Below, piece by piece: positions 35,633 to 42,926 of a stretch of 64,000 nt of DNA (its first letter is position 1; every line of letters begins with the position of its first letter). The position numbers and the translations under genes were made by a program. Location of the stretch: the NCBI GenBank assembly GCA_025149125.1, contig CP102272.1, positions 3,720,001 to 3,784,000 of the forward strand. The letters run 5' to 3'. The notes under the pieces are model-generated. The model was given only the letters and a program-made list of their open reading frames with translations. It ran no database searches and was not told the DNA's origin. This DNA comes from [Clostridium] asparagiforme DSM 15981. GTDB lineage: Bacteria; Bacillota; Clostridia; Lachnospirales; Lachnospiraceae.

Positions 35633-35784
35633 GTAACAGTTCAGGCGGCGGGAAAATTGGCGCGAAAAGCCGTGTCAAGCTTGCTTGTAAGCGGGTTTTC
35701 GTGTCAATTTTCACATCGGATGAACATCCGATGCTTCCCTGCCGGTCTTTTTCGGTCAAGAAGATGAGCCGTCTGAACTGTTAC
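35633..35784. repeat. 152-bp palindromic MITE-like element in operon leader
   Basis: Bounded by perfect 12-bp inverted ends GTAACAGTTCAG and CTGAACTGTTAC. Inside, GAAAATTGGCGCGAAAA (35652-35668) pairs with TTTTCGTGTCAATTTTC (35696-35712), and CATCGGATG-AA-CATCCGATG forms another hairpin (about 35713-35732). It has no credible gene. Its ends closely match those of the 48458-48582 repeat units. It sits between the predicted promoter and start of the dehydrogenase gene at 35596. Confidence 0.75.
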
Positions 35785-35800
35785 GATTCCCTCTGCATTC

Positions 35801-35829
35801 AGTGTACCGCAGCTTGACATCATTGTAAA
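35801..35829 (-). promoter_or_regulatory. Predicted promoter of C4 hydroxy-acid operon
   Basis: On the minus strand TTTACA (35824-35829), 17 bases, TACACT (35801-35806). It overlaps the plus-strand promoter of the LysR gene, so LysR bound here could control both. The transcript would start near 35794 and carry the palindromic element. Confidence 0.55.
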
Positions 35830-35842
35830 ATGGCATTATAGT
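35814..35842 (+). promoter_or_regulatory. Predicted promoter of lysR gene
   Basis: TTGACA (35814-35819), 17 bases, TATAGT (35837-35842). Face-to-face overlap with the operon promoter. Confidence 0.65.
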
Positions 35843-35889
35843 ATAGTTAATTATTCCAAAATCGAATGATAAAAAGGAGGGAAAACGCC

Positions 35890-36771
35890 GTGAAAACCAG
35901 CGATTGGGCCTTAATCCAGACTCTCTACGAATGCCGCAATATCACCCGGGCGGCCGCCCAGCTCTACATCTCTCAGCCCACCCTGACCAAACGCCTGCGG
36001 GCCATCGAGGAAGAGCTGGGCGTGGTGATCGCCCTGCGCGGAAAACGCGGCGTGACCTTCACGCCTGAGGGGGAGTATCTGGCGGTCAAGGCCACCCAGT
36101 TTCTCTCCCTCATGGACGAGGTCAACCGGCATCTCACCGAACTGAAGGAGGAGCCCTCGGGCACCCTCTGCATCGGTGCCTCCAACTCCATGGCCCGCTT
36201 CTCCCTGCCCGGATTGCTGCAATACTATCAGGAATCCCACCCGGGGATCAGCTTTGAGATCACCACCAGCCTGAGCAGCCAGCTCTGCAAGCGGGTGGAG
36301 CGCCGGGAGCTGGATCTGGCCTTCGCCTTCGGCGACATCCCATTTAAGGGAGTAAAGTACCGTTTTGCCAGCGAACAGGCCTACCTGGCCAGCGTGAAGC
36401 CCCTGGACATGTCCCGCCTGTCCTCCTACCCCTACATCACCTACTTCAAGGACAAGTACACCCAACAGCTCATCGAGAACTGGTGGGCCGAATACTACCT
36501 GACGCCGTTTCCCAGAGGGCTGGTGGTCCAGCACGGGGATATCTGCCGGGAAATGATCTTGAAAGGCCTGGGCTACAGCTTTTTCTTCGTCCGGGGCTAC
36601 ATGGCGGACCATCCCCAGTACGTTTATCCGCTGCACTACAAGGACGGGACGCCCCTGCTGCGCAACACCTGGCTGCTATGCCCGGACGAGCCGGAAAACC
36701 TGCGGCCGGAGGTACAGAGTTTCATCCGGGCAGCCCTGGACTACAGCCGCTCCCAGTCCTCCCACACGTGA
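35890..36771 (+). CDS. LysR-family transcriptional regulator of the C4 hydroxy-acid operon
   Basis: 293 residues from the GTG at 35890, which follows AAGGAGG by ten bases; the ATG at 35866 lies upstream of that ribosome site and is unlikely. Helix-turn-helix at about 1-60 (NITRAAAQLYISQPTLTKRLRAI), effector domain with FITCASNSM-like IGASNSMARFSLPGLL and YPYITYFKD. It is divergent from the dehydrogenase-led operon with overlapping promoters, the usual set-up for LysR control by a pathway intermediate. It differs more in sequence from the three other LysR proteins of the window. Confidence 0.88.
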   Translation: MKTSDWALIQTLYECRNITRAAAQLYISQPTLTKRLRAIEEELGVVIALRGKRGVTFTPEGEYLAVKATQFLSLMDEVNRHLTELKEEPSGTLCIGASNSMARFSLPGLLQYYQESHPGISFEITTSLSSQLCKRVERRELDLAFAFGDIPFKGVKYRFASEQAYLASVKPLDMSRLSSYPYITYFKDKYTQQLIENWWAEYYLTPFPRGLVVQHGDICREMILKGLGYSFFFVRGYMADHPQYVYPLHYKDGTPLLRNTWLLCPDEPENLRPEVQSFIRAALDYSRSQSSHT

Positions 36772-36839
36772 CGGACGCGGCTATTTTTCCTGGGAAAAGC
36801 CAGGTTTGAGGATCGAGATGCCATGTACATACCGCAAAA

Positions 36840-36868
36840 ATAGCGGGACCCCTGTGGAATCCCGCTAT
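36840..36868 (-). terminator. Rho-independent terminator of PTS operon
   Basis: ATAGCGGGA pairs with TCCCGCTAT across an eleven-base loop, followed on the minus strand by TTTTTGCGG. It lies just after the HAD phosphatase stop at 36874. Confidence 0.8.
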
Positions 36869-36873
36869 CTCTC

Positions 36874-37542
36874 TTATTTCGGACTGCCCATCAGCAGACC
36901 CGGAAGCTCCGCCAGACTGTCGATGTACCAGTCTGCGCCCCTCTGATCCACCGGGAACCTCCGCTCCCGCCGGACCGCCACGGGAATCCCCGCCCGGACC
37001 GCGGCCTCTATGCCATAGGGCGAGTCCTCCACCACCAGGCAATTCTCCCCGGGCAGTTTCAGAAGCTCCAGACATCGCAGATAGATTTCCGGGTTGGGCT
37101 TGCTCTCCCGGAACATATCGCCGCACAGCACAAACTCCATATAGGCCCCGAAGCCGCAGAGCGTTTTGATCTCCTCCGCCCGCTCCCGGATCGTGGAGGT
37201 GGCAAGCACGGTACGGTATCCGTGGCGCTTTAACCATTCCAGCGCCGGAAGCGCATCCGGGAACAGGATGCCGGGATAATCGATGGGTTTGTCCTTTCCG
37301 AATTCCCGGTAATGGGACCGGAACACCTCTATATCCCAATCCGGCGGACAGTATTCCCGGACCGCCTCGAAATGGCCGTTCCCAGTGGCGCCCACCATGG
37401 TCAAAAGGCGCTCCTCGGGAACCTGCTTTCCCAGAAAATCCCGGACAAACCATCTCAGCCGGTTCATATAGACCACTTCCGAGTCGATCAGGACCCCGTC
37501 CATGTCAAAGATCACCGCCTCAACCGCTGTGGCATTTGTCAT
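36874..37542 (-). CDS. HAD-family sugar phosphatase/phosphomutase-like
   Basis: 222 residues. Motif I is FDMDGVLIDSE with nucleophile and acid/base Asp, motif II is LATSTIRERA, motif III Lys is in ESKPNPEIYLRCLELL and motif IV is VVEDSPYGIEAA. A helical cap lies between motifs I and II. This subclass includes beta-phosphoglucomutase and sugar phosphatases. As last gene of the PTS operon it may dephosphorylate a side product or the sugar phosphate. Start ATG at 37542 overlaps the preceding gene by four bases. Confidence 0.88.
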   Translation of the reverse strand: MTNATAVEAVIFDMDGVLIDSEVVYMNRLRWFVRDFLGKQVPEERLLTMVGATGNGHFEAVREYCPPDWDIEVFRSHYREFGKDKPIDYPGILFPDALPALEWLKRHGYRTVLATSTIRERAEEIKTLCGFGAYMEFVLCGDMFRESKPNPEIYLRCLELLKLPGENCLVVEDSPYGIEAAVRAGIPVAVRRERRFPVDQRGADWYIDSLAELPGLLMGSPK

Positions 37543-38078
37543 GTTTTCCCTCCTCTGTCTCCGTCCAAACCGCCGTACTGATAGATTCCGTCCCGATCCT
37601 GGAGCGCAAACAGTTTCTGCTTCCAGAGCCGTTCAAACCGGTCCCGGCCCGCCATGATATCCTTGATCAATCCCAGCTGGATAAAAAACCACCAGGCTGA
37701 TTTTCCCGCGCTGTAAAAAACGCCCGGCAAAAGAAGCGCCACAAGGACCGGACTCCAGCCCCCCGCCAGGCCGAACAGCCCGGCAAGGGTCATAGCCGCG
37801 GAAACAAAGCCGTTTAAGGGCAAAACAAACGGGAGGAGGCCGTACACTGCGACGGCGGACAGCGCCGCCCAGCTCCTGGCGAAGACTGCACACACCACAG
37901 CGCAGGCCGCCGGAAGAATCATCTGCAGGGCGAATCCCATCGCGATTCCAACCCGGCCGTTCTCAACCTGGCCGCAGAGCTCCCCGCTCCTGTTTTTCAC
38001 GACCCGCACCACCAGGCTTCGCGCTTCGATGGCTTCCCGGACTTCCCCATAGTTTCTGCACGGTGTATTCAGATACAC
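37539..38078 (-). CDS. Small integral membrane protein of unknown function in PTS operon
   Basis: 179 residues from the GTG at 38078, which has GGGAGG eight bases upstream; an in-frame ATG at 38174 lies inside the SIS gene and lacks a ribosome site. A soluble N-terminal part of about 45 residues is followed by roughly four hydrophobic segments (about 48-68, 70-88, 93-115 and 118-130) and a basic C-terminal tail. No family recognised. It lies between the SIS gene (22-base gap) and HAD gene (four-base overlap), so it is part of the operon. It may be an accessory transporter or regulator. Confidence 0.65.
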   Translation of the reverse strand: MYLNTPCRNYGEVREAIEARSLVVRVVKNRSGELCGQVENGRVGIAMGFALQMILPAACAVVCAVFARSWAALSAVAVYGLLPFVLPLNGFVSAAMTLAGLFGLAGGWSPVLVALLLPGVFYSAGKSAWWFFIQLGLIKDIMAGRDRFERLWKQKLFALQDRDGIYQYGGLDGDRGGKT

Positions 38079-38100
38079 GGCCCATCCTCCCCTCTTTCCC

Positions 38101-39192
38101 TTATCTCTGCAACGGTTTCGCCTTGGTGGGAAGCGCTTCCCTGGTACGCGGATAATTGCGCACCTGCAGGTCAATCCCCCTGGCGGTGTAGGTCAGGTAC
38201 GCCAGGAGCTGCAGCGGGATGGCGTATTCAAACACGGAGAAATCCTCGTCGTCCACAAATCCCCCGTCCAGCACGTGATCCGATTCCACGCCGTCCTGTA
38301 CTCCGATGGAGTAGACGTGGGGATTCTGATCGTGCATGATCTTAAACAGCGCGTTGGCCCGCTCGTAACCGTAGGTCCTGGGAGCGATGAGCACCGTGTA
38401 GACGTCCGGCTTCACGGATGCCAGGGGACCGTGGAGAAATTCCTCCGTCTCAAACCAGAAGTAGGGATACCGCACCGTCTCCATGCTCTTGAGCGCTCCC
38501 TCCATGGCGGTTCCCACATTGGCTCCGTAGCCCAGAACATAACACTTCTCGCATTTCACAAACTCTTCCCGGATCGCCTCGAACCACGTCTTTGTCTTTT
38601 CGATTACCGGGTCGATATTGCGCAGCACGGTTCCAAGTCTGGCCACGTTATCCCCATATACGGTCCCGTCCACGTACCCGCACGCTTTCGCTGCCTCCAG
38701 GGCCATCAAAAACAGGGTCAGCACCGTACATGTATAGCCCTTTGTCTTCGGCCCCACAAACTCGCGGCCGCAGTCAATGGTCACCTTCTTTTTCGCCGTC
38801 TGGGTGCAGGTGTTGTTTAAATACTCCGTAACCACGAAATTGTCGATTCCCAGACCGTTGGCCTTTGTGAGGGCGTCGATGGTGTTCGTGCTCTCTCCCT
38901 CCTGGGTCACGGCAATCACCAAATCCGTGTCCGGGCAAAATGTCTGATCGTAGTGGGCAAACGCGTAAGACGTGATCGTCTCACAGGGTACCCTCAGCAT
39001 TTTTTCCATAAAATATTTAGCCGTCACACAGGAATTGTACGAGGTTCCGCTGGCGGTAAGCAGCACTCTCCCATACTTTCCGGCGGCAAAATCGTGGGCG
39101 AACTCCCCGCAGATCTCCGCGCGTTTCTCCAGAATCCCCAGAGCCGCTTCCTGCGTCTCGTGGATATAATCCAGCATTACAAAATTACTCAT
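38101..39192 (-). CDS. SIS-domain sugar-phosphate isomerase/deglycase, GfrF/FrlB-like
   Basis: 363 residues from the ATG at 39192 behind GGGAGGTTTGTG. Two SIS domains are seen: the first with LLTASGTSYNSCVTAKYF and VIAVTQEGESTNTIDAL, the second with CYVLGYGANVGTAMEGALKSME and FETEEFLHGPLASVKPDV, as in GlmS C-terminal halves. Without a glutaminase domain and next to a mannose-type PTS it resembles the deglycases that split fructoselysine- or glucoselysine-6-phosphate (Gfr and Frl systems), or AgaS-type deaminase-isomerases. The PTS would deliver the phosphorylated substrate. Confidence 0.85.
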   Translation of the reverse strand: MSNFVMLDYIHETQEAALGILEKRAEICGEFAHDFAAGKYGRVLLTASGTSYNSCVTAKYFMEKMLRVPCETITSYAFAHYDQTFCPDTDLVIAVTQEGESTNTIDALTKANGLGIDNFVVTEYLNNTCTQTAKKKVTIDCGREFVGPKTKGYTCTVLTLFLMALEAAKACGYVDGTVYGDNVARLGTVLRNIDPVIEKTKTWFEAIREEFVKCEKCYVLGYGANVGTAMEGALKSMETVRYPYFWFETEEFLHGPLASVKPDVYTVLIAPRTYGYERANALFKIMHDQNPHVYSIGVQDGVESDHVLDGGFVDDEDFSVFEYAIPLQLLAYLTYTARGIDLQVRNYPRTREALPTKAKPLQR

Positions 39193-39206
39193 CACAAACC
39201 TCCCAA

Positions 39207-40043
39207 TTATAGAATTCCAAAAAATTTACCCACAATGCCCACCACGATGATTCCGATCATGATCCACCACGCCTTCACGCCCTTTTTCAGAAGGCGGTAA
39301 ATCAGGAAGGTGACGCCCAGGGGCAGGATGCAGGGGCAGATCTCGTCGAAGATCCCCTGAATGTTAAGGGTGACGTCGGCTCCGAAATTGGCCACCAGCG
39401 CAATTTTAATACTCACCATGGAGGCGATCATTCCGCCGATCACCGTAAGGCCCATGACCGAGGCCGCTTTGGTGGCGCGGTTCATGAGTCCGCCGGAGAC
39501 CAGGGTGTCGATGGAACCCGCGCCCAGCTTGTACCCGAACTGTACCCCGTAATAGCGGACCAAAAAGTTCGGAATGTTATAGATGATCAAAAACAGCACC
39601 GGGCCCAGCAGATTCCGCTGCATGGCCAAGGAGATGCCGATACCGGATCCGATGATTCGGAAGGTCCCCCAGAAAAAGGTGTCGCCGATGCCGGAAAGCG
39701 GTCCCATTAACGCAACCTTGATGGCGTTGATGGAGGAAACGTCAAATTCCTCATTGGCAGCCGCTTCCTCCTCCATGGCGGCCGCGATGCCCAGCACAAA
39801 GGGCGAGCAGGCGAAGGTATTGTTGTAAACCTCGGAGTGGCGGGAAAGGGCCTGGGAGAACTTTTCCTTGTTGTCCCCGTACAGTTTTTTCAGCACCGGA
39901 ATCATGGAATAGGCAAATCCGGGGGCCTGCATACGGTCCATGGAATAGCAGGCGGGCAGTAAAAAGCAGCGGAAGAACAGCGTCAGCAGGTCATGCTTTG
40001 TAATCTTTTTTCCGTTTTCCATTGTATTAGATTTCGTCGACAT
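39207..40043 (-). CDS. PTS mannose/sorbose/fructoselysine-type IID component
   Basis: 278 residues from the ATG at 40043, chosen because AAGGAGG lies nine bases upstream; it overlaps the IIC gene end by 17 bases. Typical IID features: KHDLLTLFFRCFLLPACYSMDRMQAPGFAYSM split over the N terminus, PLSGIGDTFFWGTFRIIG and a C-terminal hydrophobic helix ending in VGIVGKFFGIL. With IIC it forms the membrane channel. Confidence 0.93.
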   Translation of the reverse strand: MSTKSNTMENGKKITKHDLLTLFFRCFLLPACYSMDRMQAPGFAYSMIPVLKKLYGDNKEKFSQALSRHSEVYNNTFACSPFVLGIAAAMEEEAAANEEFDVSSINAIKVALMGPLSGIGDTFFWGTFRIIGSGIGISLAMQRNLLGPVLFLIIYNIPNFLVRYYGVQFGYKLGAGSIDTLVSGGLMNRATKAASVMGLTVIGGMIASMVSIKIALVANFGADVTLNIQGIFDEICPCILPLGVTFLIYRLLKKGVKAWWIMIGIIVVGIVGKFFGIL

Positions 40044-40794
40044 CGACAGACACCTCCTTGTTTCCACGGTCGCTGAAGTTGAAGATCAGCACTGCCAGGA
40101 TTGCTCCGATAATGGCCACACCCACGTTGCTCATGCCCAAAAACGCCACGATCACGAACCCCACAAACAGGAACGGGGCCAGCTCCCTATTGTAGGTCAG
40201 CTGCATCAGCAGCGCAAAGCCCAGCGCCGGCAGCATGTTGGAGGCAACCTTGATTCCGTCGGTGATAAATGCAGGGATCACCTTGATCAGATACTCGAAC
40301 AGCGGCGCGCCAACCAGCATACCCAGTAAAACGACCAGGAACGGGAAGAAGAAATAGTTAAACAGACCCATCCACTGGCAGATCTCCATGGTTTTGGCAT
40401 CGCCTCTCTCCGCCGCCGACTTGGCCCGCTCGCTGAGCAGGTGATTTAACGGAATCCAGGTCAGATATCCGATGGTTGTGCCGAAGGTGGAAATCGGCAG
40501 GGCCAGGGCCAGCGCCACCTCCGTGCCGGTACCGCTTCCCAGAACAAAACCGGTGCACAGGGCGCTGCCCAATGTGATCTCCGGCATGCCGGAATGCGCT
40601 CCGATTCCCACAAGTCCCATGCTCAGTAGCTCAAACTGCGCGCCTATGATCATGCCTTCCACAGGGTTTCCATAGATAAATCCCACCAGCGTTCCCACAA
40701 TCAGCGGGCGCTGTATCATCGTCATACCGAATACGCGGTTATCGATCTTGCAGATGCCCGCGATCAGCGCCACCAGAAATGCTTTCATAAACAT
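40027..40794 (-). CDS. PTS mannose/sorbose-type IIC component
   Basis: 255 residues, strongly hydrophobic, about eight membrane segments. The IIC pattern includes RPLIVGTLVGFIYGNPVEGMIIGAQ in two parts and GAHSGMPEITLGSALCTGF. It partners the IID protein downstream. The ATG at 40794 lies five bases after the IIB stop, in one operon with IIA and IIB. Confidence 0.93.
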   Translation of the reverse strand: MFMKAFLVALIAGICKIDNRVFGMTMIQRPLIVGTLVGFIYGNPVEGMIIGAQFELLSMGLVGIGAHSGMPEITLGSALCTGFVLGSGTGTEVALALALPISTFGTTIGYLTWIPLNHLLSERAKSAAERGDAKTMEICQWMGLFNYFFFPFLVVLLGMLVGAPLFEYLIKVIPAFITDGIKVASNMLPALGFALLMQLTYNRELAPFLFVGFVIVAFLGMSNVGVAIIGAILAVLIFNFSDRGNKEVSVDVDEI

Positions 40795-40799
40795 ATGGC

Positions 40800-41291
40800 T
40801 TATCCCTCCCGATTTTCTGAAGCCTTTCTAAGAAGCTTCTCAAGATTCACGAATTTGTCTCTCGGCGTTGGCAGCATCCCAACCGGAATTCCCGCCTCCA
40901 CAACCGAGAGAAGCGCCTCCACATCCTCTTTGGTCAGATTCAGATTGTCCGTTATGTAGTCCGCCTTTTTCCGGACGCCTCCCACGGTCAGCCGTTCAAT
41001 GCCGTTTACGCCTTTGCAGACTCTGGCCGCGTCAACCGGCGTGCTCACCAGAGCCATAATCCTGTACTTTTGGCTCTCCGGACCGTTGAGGAACGCGATT
41101 CCCTCCTCCACGCCCCGGAACCCATACTTGACGCCTGGGGGCACGGCCATTTTCAGGGCTTTCTTTCTCATCTCGTTCTTCATGATCTCATCGTTGATCA
41201 CCAGGAGCACATTTGCGTCCAAAAATCTGGTCCAGGAAATGGCCACCTGACCGTGAATCAACCGGTCGTCCAAATGAAGCGCCTTAATCAT
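40800..41291 (-). CDS. PTS mannose/sorbose-type IIB component
   Basis: 163 residues. Phosphorylated His13 is in DDRLIHGQVAISW, the family signature. It passes phosphate from IIA to the incoming sugar. GIERLTVGGVRKKADY and LPTPRDKFVNLEKLL are also typical. The start overlaps the IIA stop by four bases. Confidence 0.94.
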   Translation of the reverse strand: MIKALHLDDRLIHGQVAISWTRFLDANVLLVINDEIMKNEMRKKALKMAVPPGVKYGFRGVEEGIAFLNGPESQKYRIMALVSTPVDAARVCKGVNGIERLTVGGVRKKADYITDNLNLTKEDVEALLSVVEAGIPVGMLPTPRDKFVNLEKLLRKASENREG

Positions 41292-41722
41292 ATCTCTTCC
41301 TCCTCGCCCTTTTCTTCCATCAGATAGTTTACGTGTTTCACCCCTTCCCGGCCGGACCGGCAGAGTCTGTCCACCAACGTCTCCGTATCCATGGACGGGT
41401 CCGACAGCAGGGCCTCCAGGATCATGGCCAGATTCATCCCCGTGATCAGATGGAGCCGCCGCCTCCCGATGTACTCGGTCAGGATGTTCGTCACATTGCC
41501 CCCGAACACGTCGGTCATTGCGATGATCTCATCCTCCTCGCCGTACGCTGAGAACACGGATTCCACCCGCTCCCGGATCGTGTCGCCGGAATCCTCCATC
41601 ATCACCTCGATCACACTCACGCCGGCGATTACATCCTCGCCCCCGATAAACGCCGCCGACTTTAGGATGGCCCCCGCCAGAGGACCGTGGGAAGCAGTTA
41701 AAAAATGCCTCATCGCGCTCAT
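41288..41722 (-). CDS. PTS mannose-type IIA component
   Basis: 144 residues. The active His12 is in LTASHGPLAGAIL at the N terminus, and MTDVFGGNVTNILTEYI follows in the core. It takes phosphate from HPr. The ATG at 41722 follows AAAGGGGGGAA at short spacing; an in-frame ATG at 41713 is an equally reasonable start. First gene of the seven-gene operon, transcribed from the promoter at 41909-41937 under a GntR operator. Confidence 0.92.
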   Translation of the reverse strand: MSAMRHFLTASHGPLAGAILKSAAFIGGEDVIAGVSVIEVMMEDSGDTIRERVESVFSAYGEEDEIIAMTDVFGGNVTNILTEYIGRRRLHLITGMNLAMILEALLSDPSMDTETLVDRLCRSGREGVKHVNYLMEEKGEEEEI

Positions 41723-41826
41723 TTCCCCCCTTTCTCTCCGTTTTTACATTTTCCAGGAAAACCTTCCGCCCGGATCGGGCCGCGTTTTAGGCCAGGGCCA
41801 GGCGGTCCCCTCCCAGCGGAAAACCG

Positions 41827-41844
41827 TTAAATGTATATGCCTTA
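41827..41844. promoter_or_regulatory. Degenerate GntR operator copy
   Basis: TTAAATGTATATGCCTTA shares the left half of the palindromes at 41881 and 42005. It lies in the leader of the PTS operon and may be an auxiliary or roadblock site. Confidence 0.35.
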
Positions 41845-41880
41845 TCCCATGAATTTCCGCGGATATGTCTACGAAATTTC

Positions 41881-41898
41881 TAAATGTATATACATTTA
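41881..41898. promoter_or_regulatory. GntR/UTRA operator at PTS promoter
   Basis: TAAATGTATATACATTTA is a perfect 18-bp palindrome with the GTxTAxAC core of HutC-type GntR repressors. It lies just downstream of the -10 box of the PTS promoter, where bound repressor blocks transcription. Confidence 0.75.
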
Positions 41899-41908
41899 AG
41901 TTGCCTAC

Positions 41909-41937
41909 ATCGTACCACATATGACTGTATAAATCAA
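41909..41937 (-). promoter_or_regulatory. Predicted promoter of PTS operon
   Basis: On the minus strand TTGATT (41932-41937), 17 bases, TACGAT (41909-41914), immediately before the operator at 41881-41898. Confidence 0.65.
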
Positions 41938-42004
41938 TATTTTTTCATCAAATATTTATTAATTTTACTTATGATTTTATAATTTGTACACAATTATTTT
42001 CTAT

Positions 42005-42018
42005 AATGTATATACATT
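42005..42018. promoter_or_regulatory. GntR/UTRA operator at its own promoter
   Basis: AATGTATATACATT is a perfect 14-bp palindrome, core identical to 41881-41898. It touches the -35 box of the gntR promoter, which indicates autorepression. Confidence 0.75.
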
Positions 42019-42045
42019 GACCTTTTTCGGGAAACCCTTTATAAT
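42017..42045 (+). promoter_or_regulatory. Predicted promoter of gntR gene
   Basis: TTGACC (42017-42022), 17 bases, TATAAT (42040-42045), 30 bases upstream of the ATG at 42075. Confidence 0.7.
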
Positions 42046-42074
42046 AGGGATATCGAATGATATGCGAGGTGATT

Positions 42075-42791
42075 ATGGGAAAACAAATTGCGAAATACAA
42101 AGAGATCGAACATGATATCTTATCTCAGATACAGGATGGAAAACTGCAGACCGGCGACCAGATTCTGACGGAAAGCGAGCTGTGCAGCCGCTATCAGGTG
42201 AGCCGTATGACCGCCAGAAAGGCGCTGGATCTTTTATCCTCCAAGGGAATCCTGGTCAGAACCCCGGGAAAGGGTACGTTTGTCAATTCCGTTCAGATTA
42301 CCAAAACGGCCAACCGCACCAGAAGCTTCAGCAATGATATGCGCTCCATCGGAAAGGTTCCCGGTTCCATCCTGGTCTCCTACCAGGTGCTCCACGGGTC
42401 CGAAGTCCCGGAGGCCGCCGAAGCCCTTGACATCGGGCCGGAGGAGCTGGTGCACTGCATCGAGCGAATCCGTACCGGGGACGGAGTCAAGATGGCTTTG
42501 AGCTACACCTATCTGCCGTGCAGCCTGTTCCCCTCCTTTGATTTGAGAATGTTGGAGGGGTCTCTCTACGATTATATCAGCGGGCAGTACGAAATCGACT
42601 TGACGGACGGCTCCCGGACAATCAGCGCCCTGCTTCCCACCCCCCATCAGAAACAAATGCTGGAAATCGGCGACGAGCCGCTCTTAAAGATCAGCCACCC
42701 CGGCTATCTCACGGATGGGCGGCGGTTCGAATACTCTGCGACCTACTATATCGGATCGCGCTTCTCCTACCGCTACGAGAGACCGGAATAA
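42075..42791 (+). CDS. GntR-family (HutC/UTRA) repressor of the PTS operon
   Basis: 238 residues from the ATG at 42075, preceded by GAGGTGATT; an ATG at 42057 is less well placed. The winged helix (about 1-75) has ILTESELCSRYQVSRMTARKALDLL and GKGTFV; the UTRA effector domain (about 90-235) has LSYTYLPCSLFPSF and FEYSATYYIGSRFSYRYER. UTRA domains bind phosphorylated sugars. Operators in the divergent intergenic region match this regulator class, so it most likely represses both itself and the PTS operon until the sugar phosphate appears. Confidence 0.92.
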   Translation: MGKQIAKYKEIEHDILSQIQDGKLQTGDQILTESELCSRYQVSRMTARKALDLLSSKGILVRTPGKGTFVNSVQITKTANRTRSFSNDMRSIGKVPGSILVSYQVLHGSEVPEAAEALDIGPEELVHCIERIRTGDGVKMALSYTYLPCSLFPSFDLRMLEGSLYDYISGQYEIDLTDGSRTISALLPTPHQKQMLEIGDEPLLKISHPGYLTDGRRFEYSATYYIGSRFSYRYERPE

Positions 42792-42833
42792 GGGGCTGCG
42801 GGCGCGCCCCGGCCCTTTCCCGTTCCATCAAAA

Positions 42834-42894
42834 AACAACCGGATCCGCCCTGCGTTTTCCTCTCCGAAAACGAAGCCCGGCGGACCCGGTTGTT
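42834..42894. terminator. Bidirectional terminator between gntR and prpF-like gene
   Basis: AACAACCGGATCCGCC pairs imperfectly with GGCGGACCCGGTTGTT. Both sides carry T runs in the outgoing direction (TTTTATTC on plus, TTTTTTGATG on minus), which serves these convergent genes. Confidence 0.75.
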
Positions 42895-42926
42895 TTATTC
42901 TATGCAATCCAGACTGTTCCCTGTCA

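Noticed and set aside
35633-35784. Insertion sequence remnant with transposase
   Set aside because: Only 152 bases, no coding remnant and no visible target duplication. It is kept as a MITE-like or leader element.
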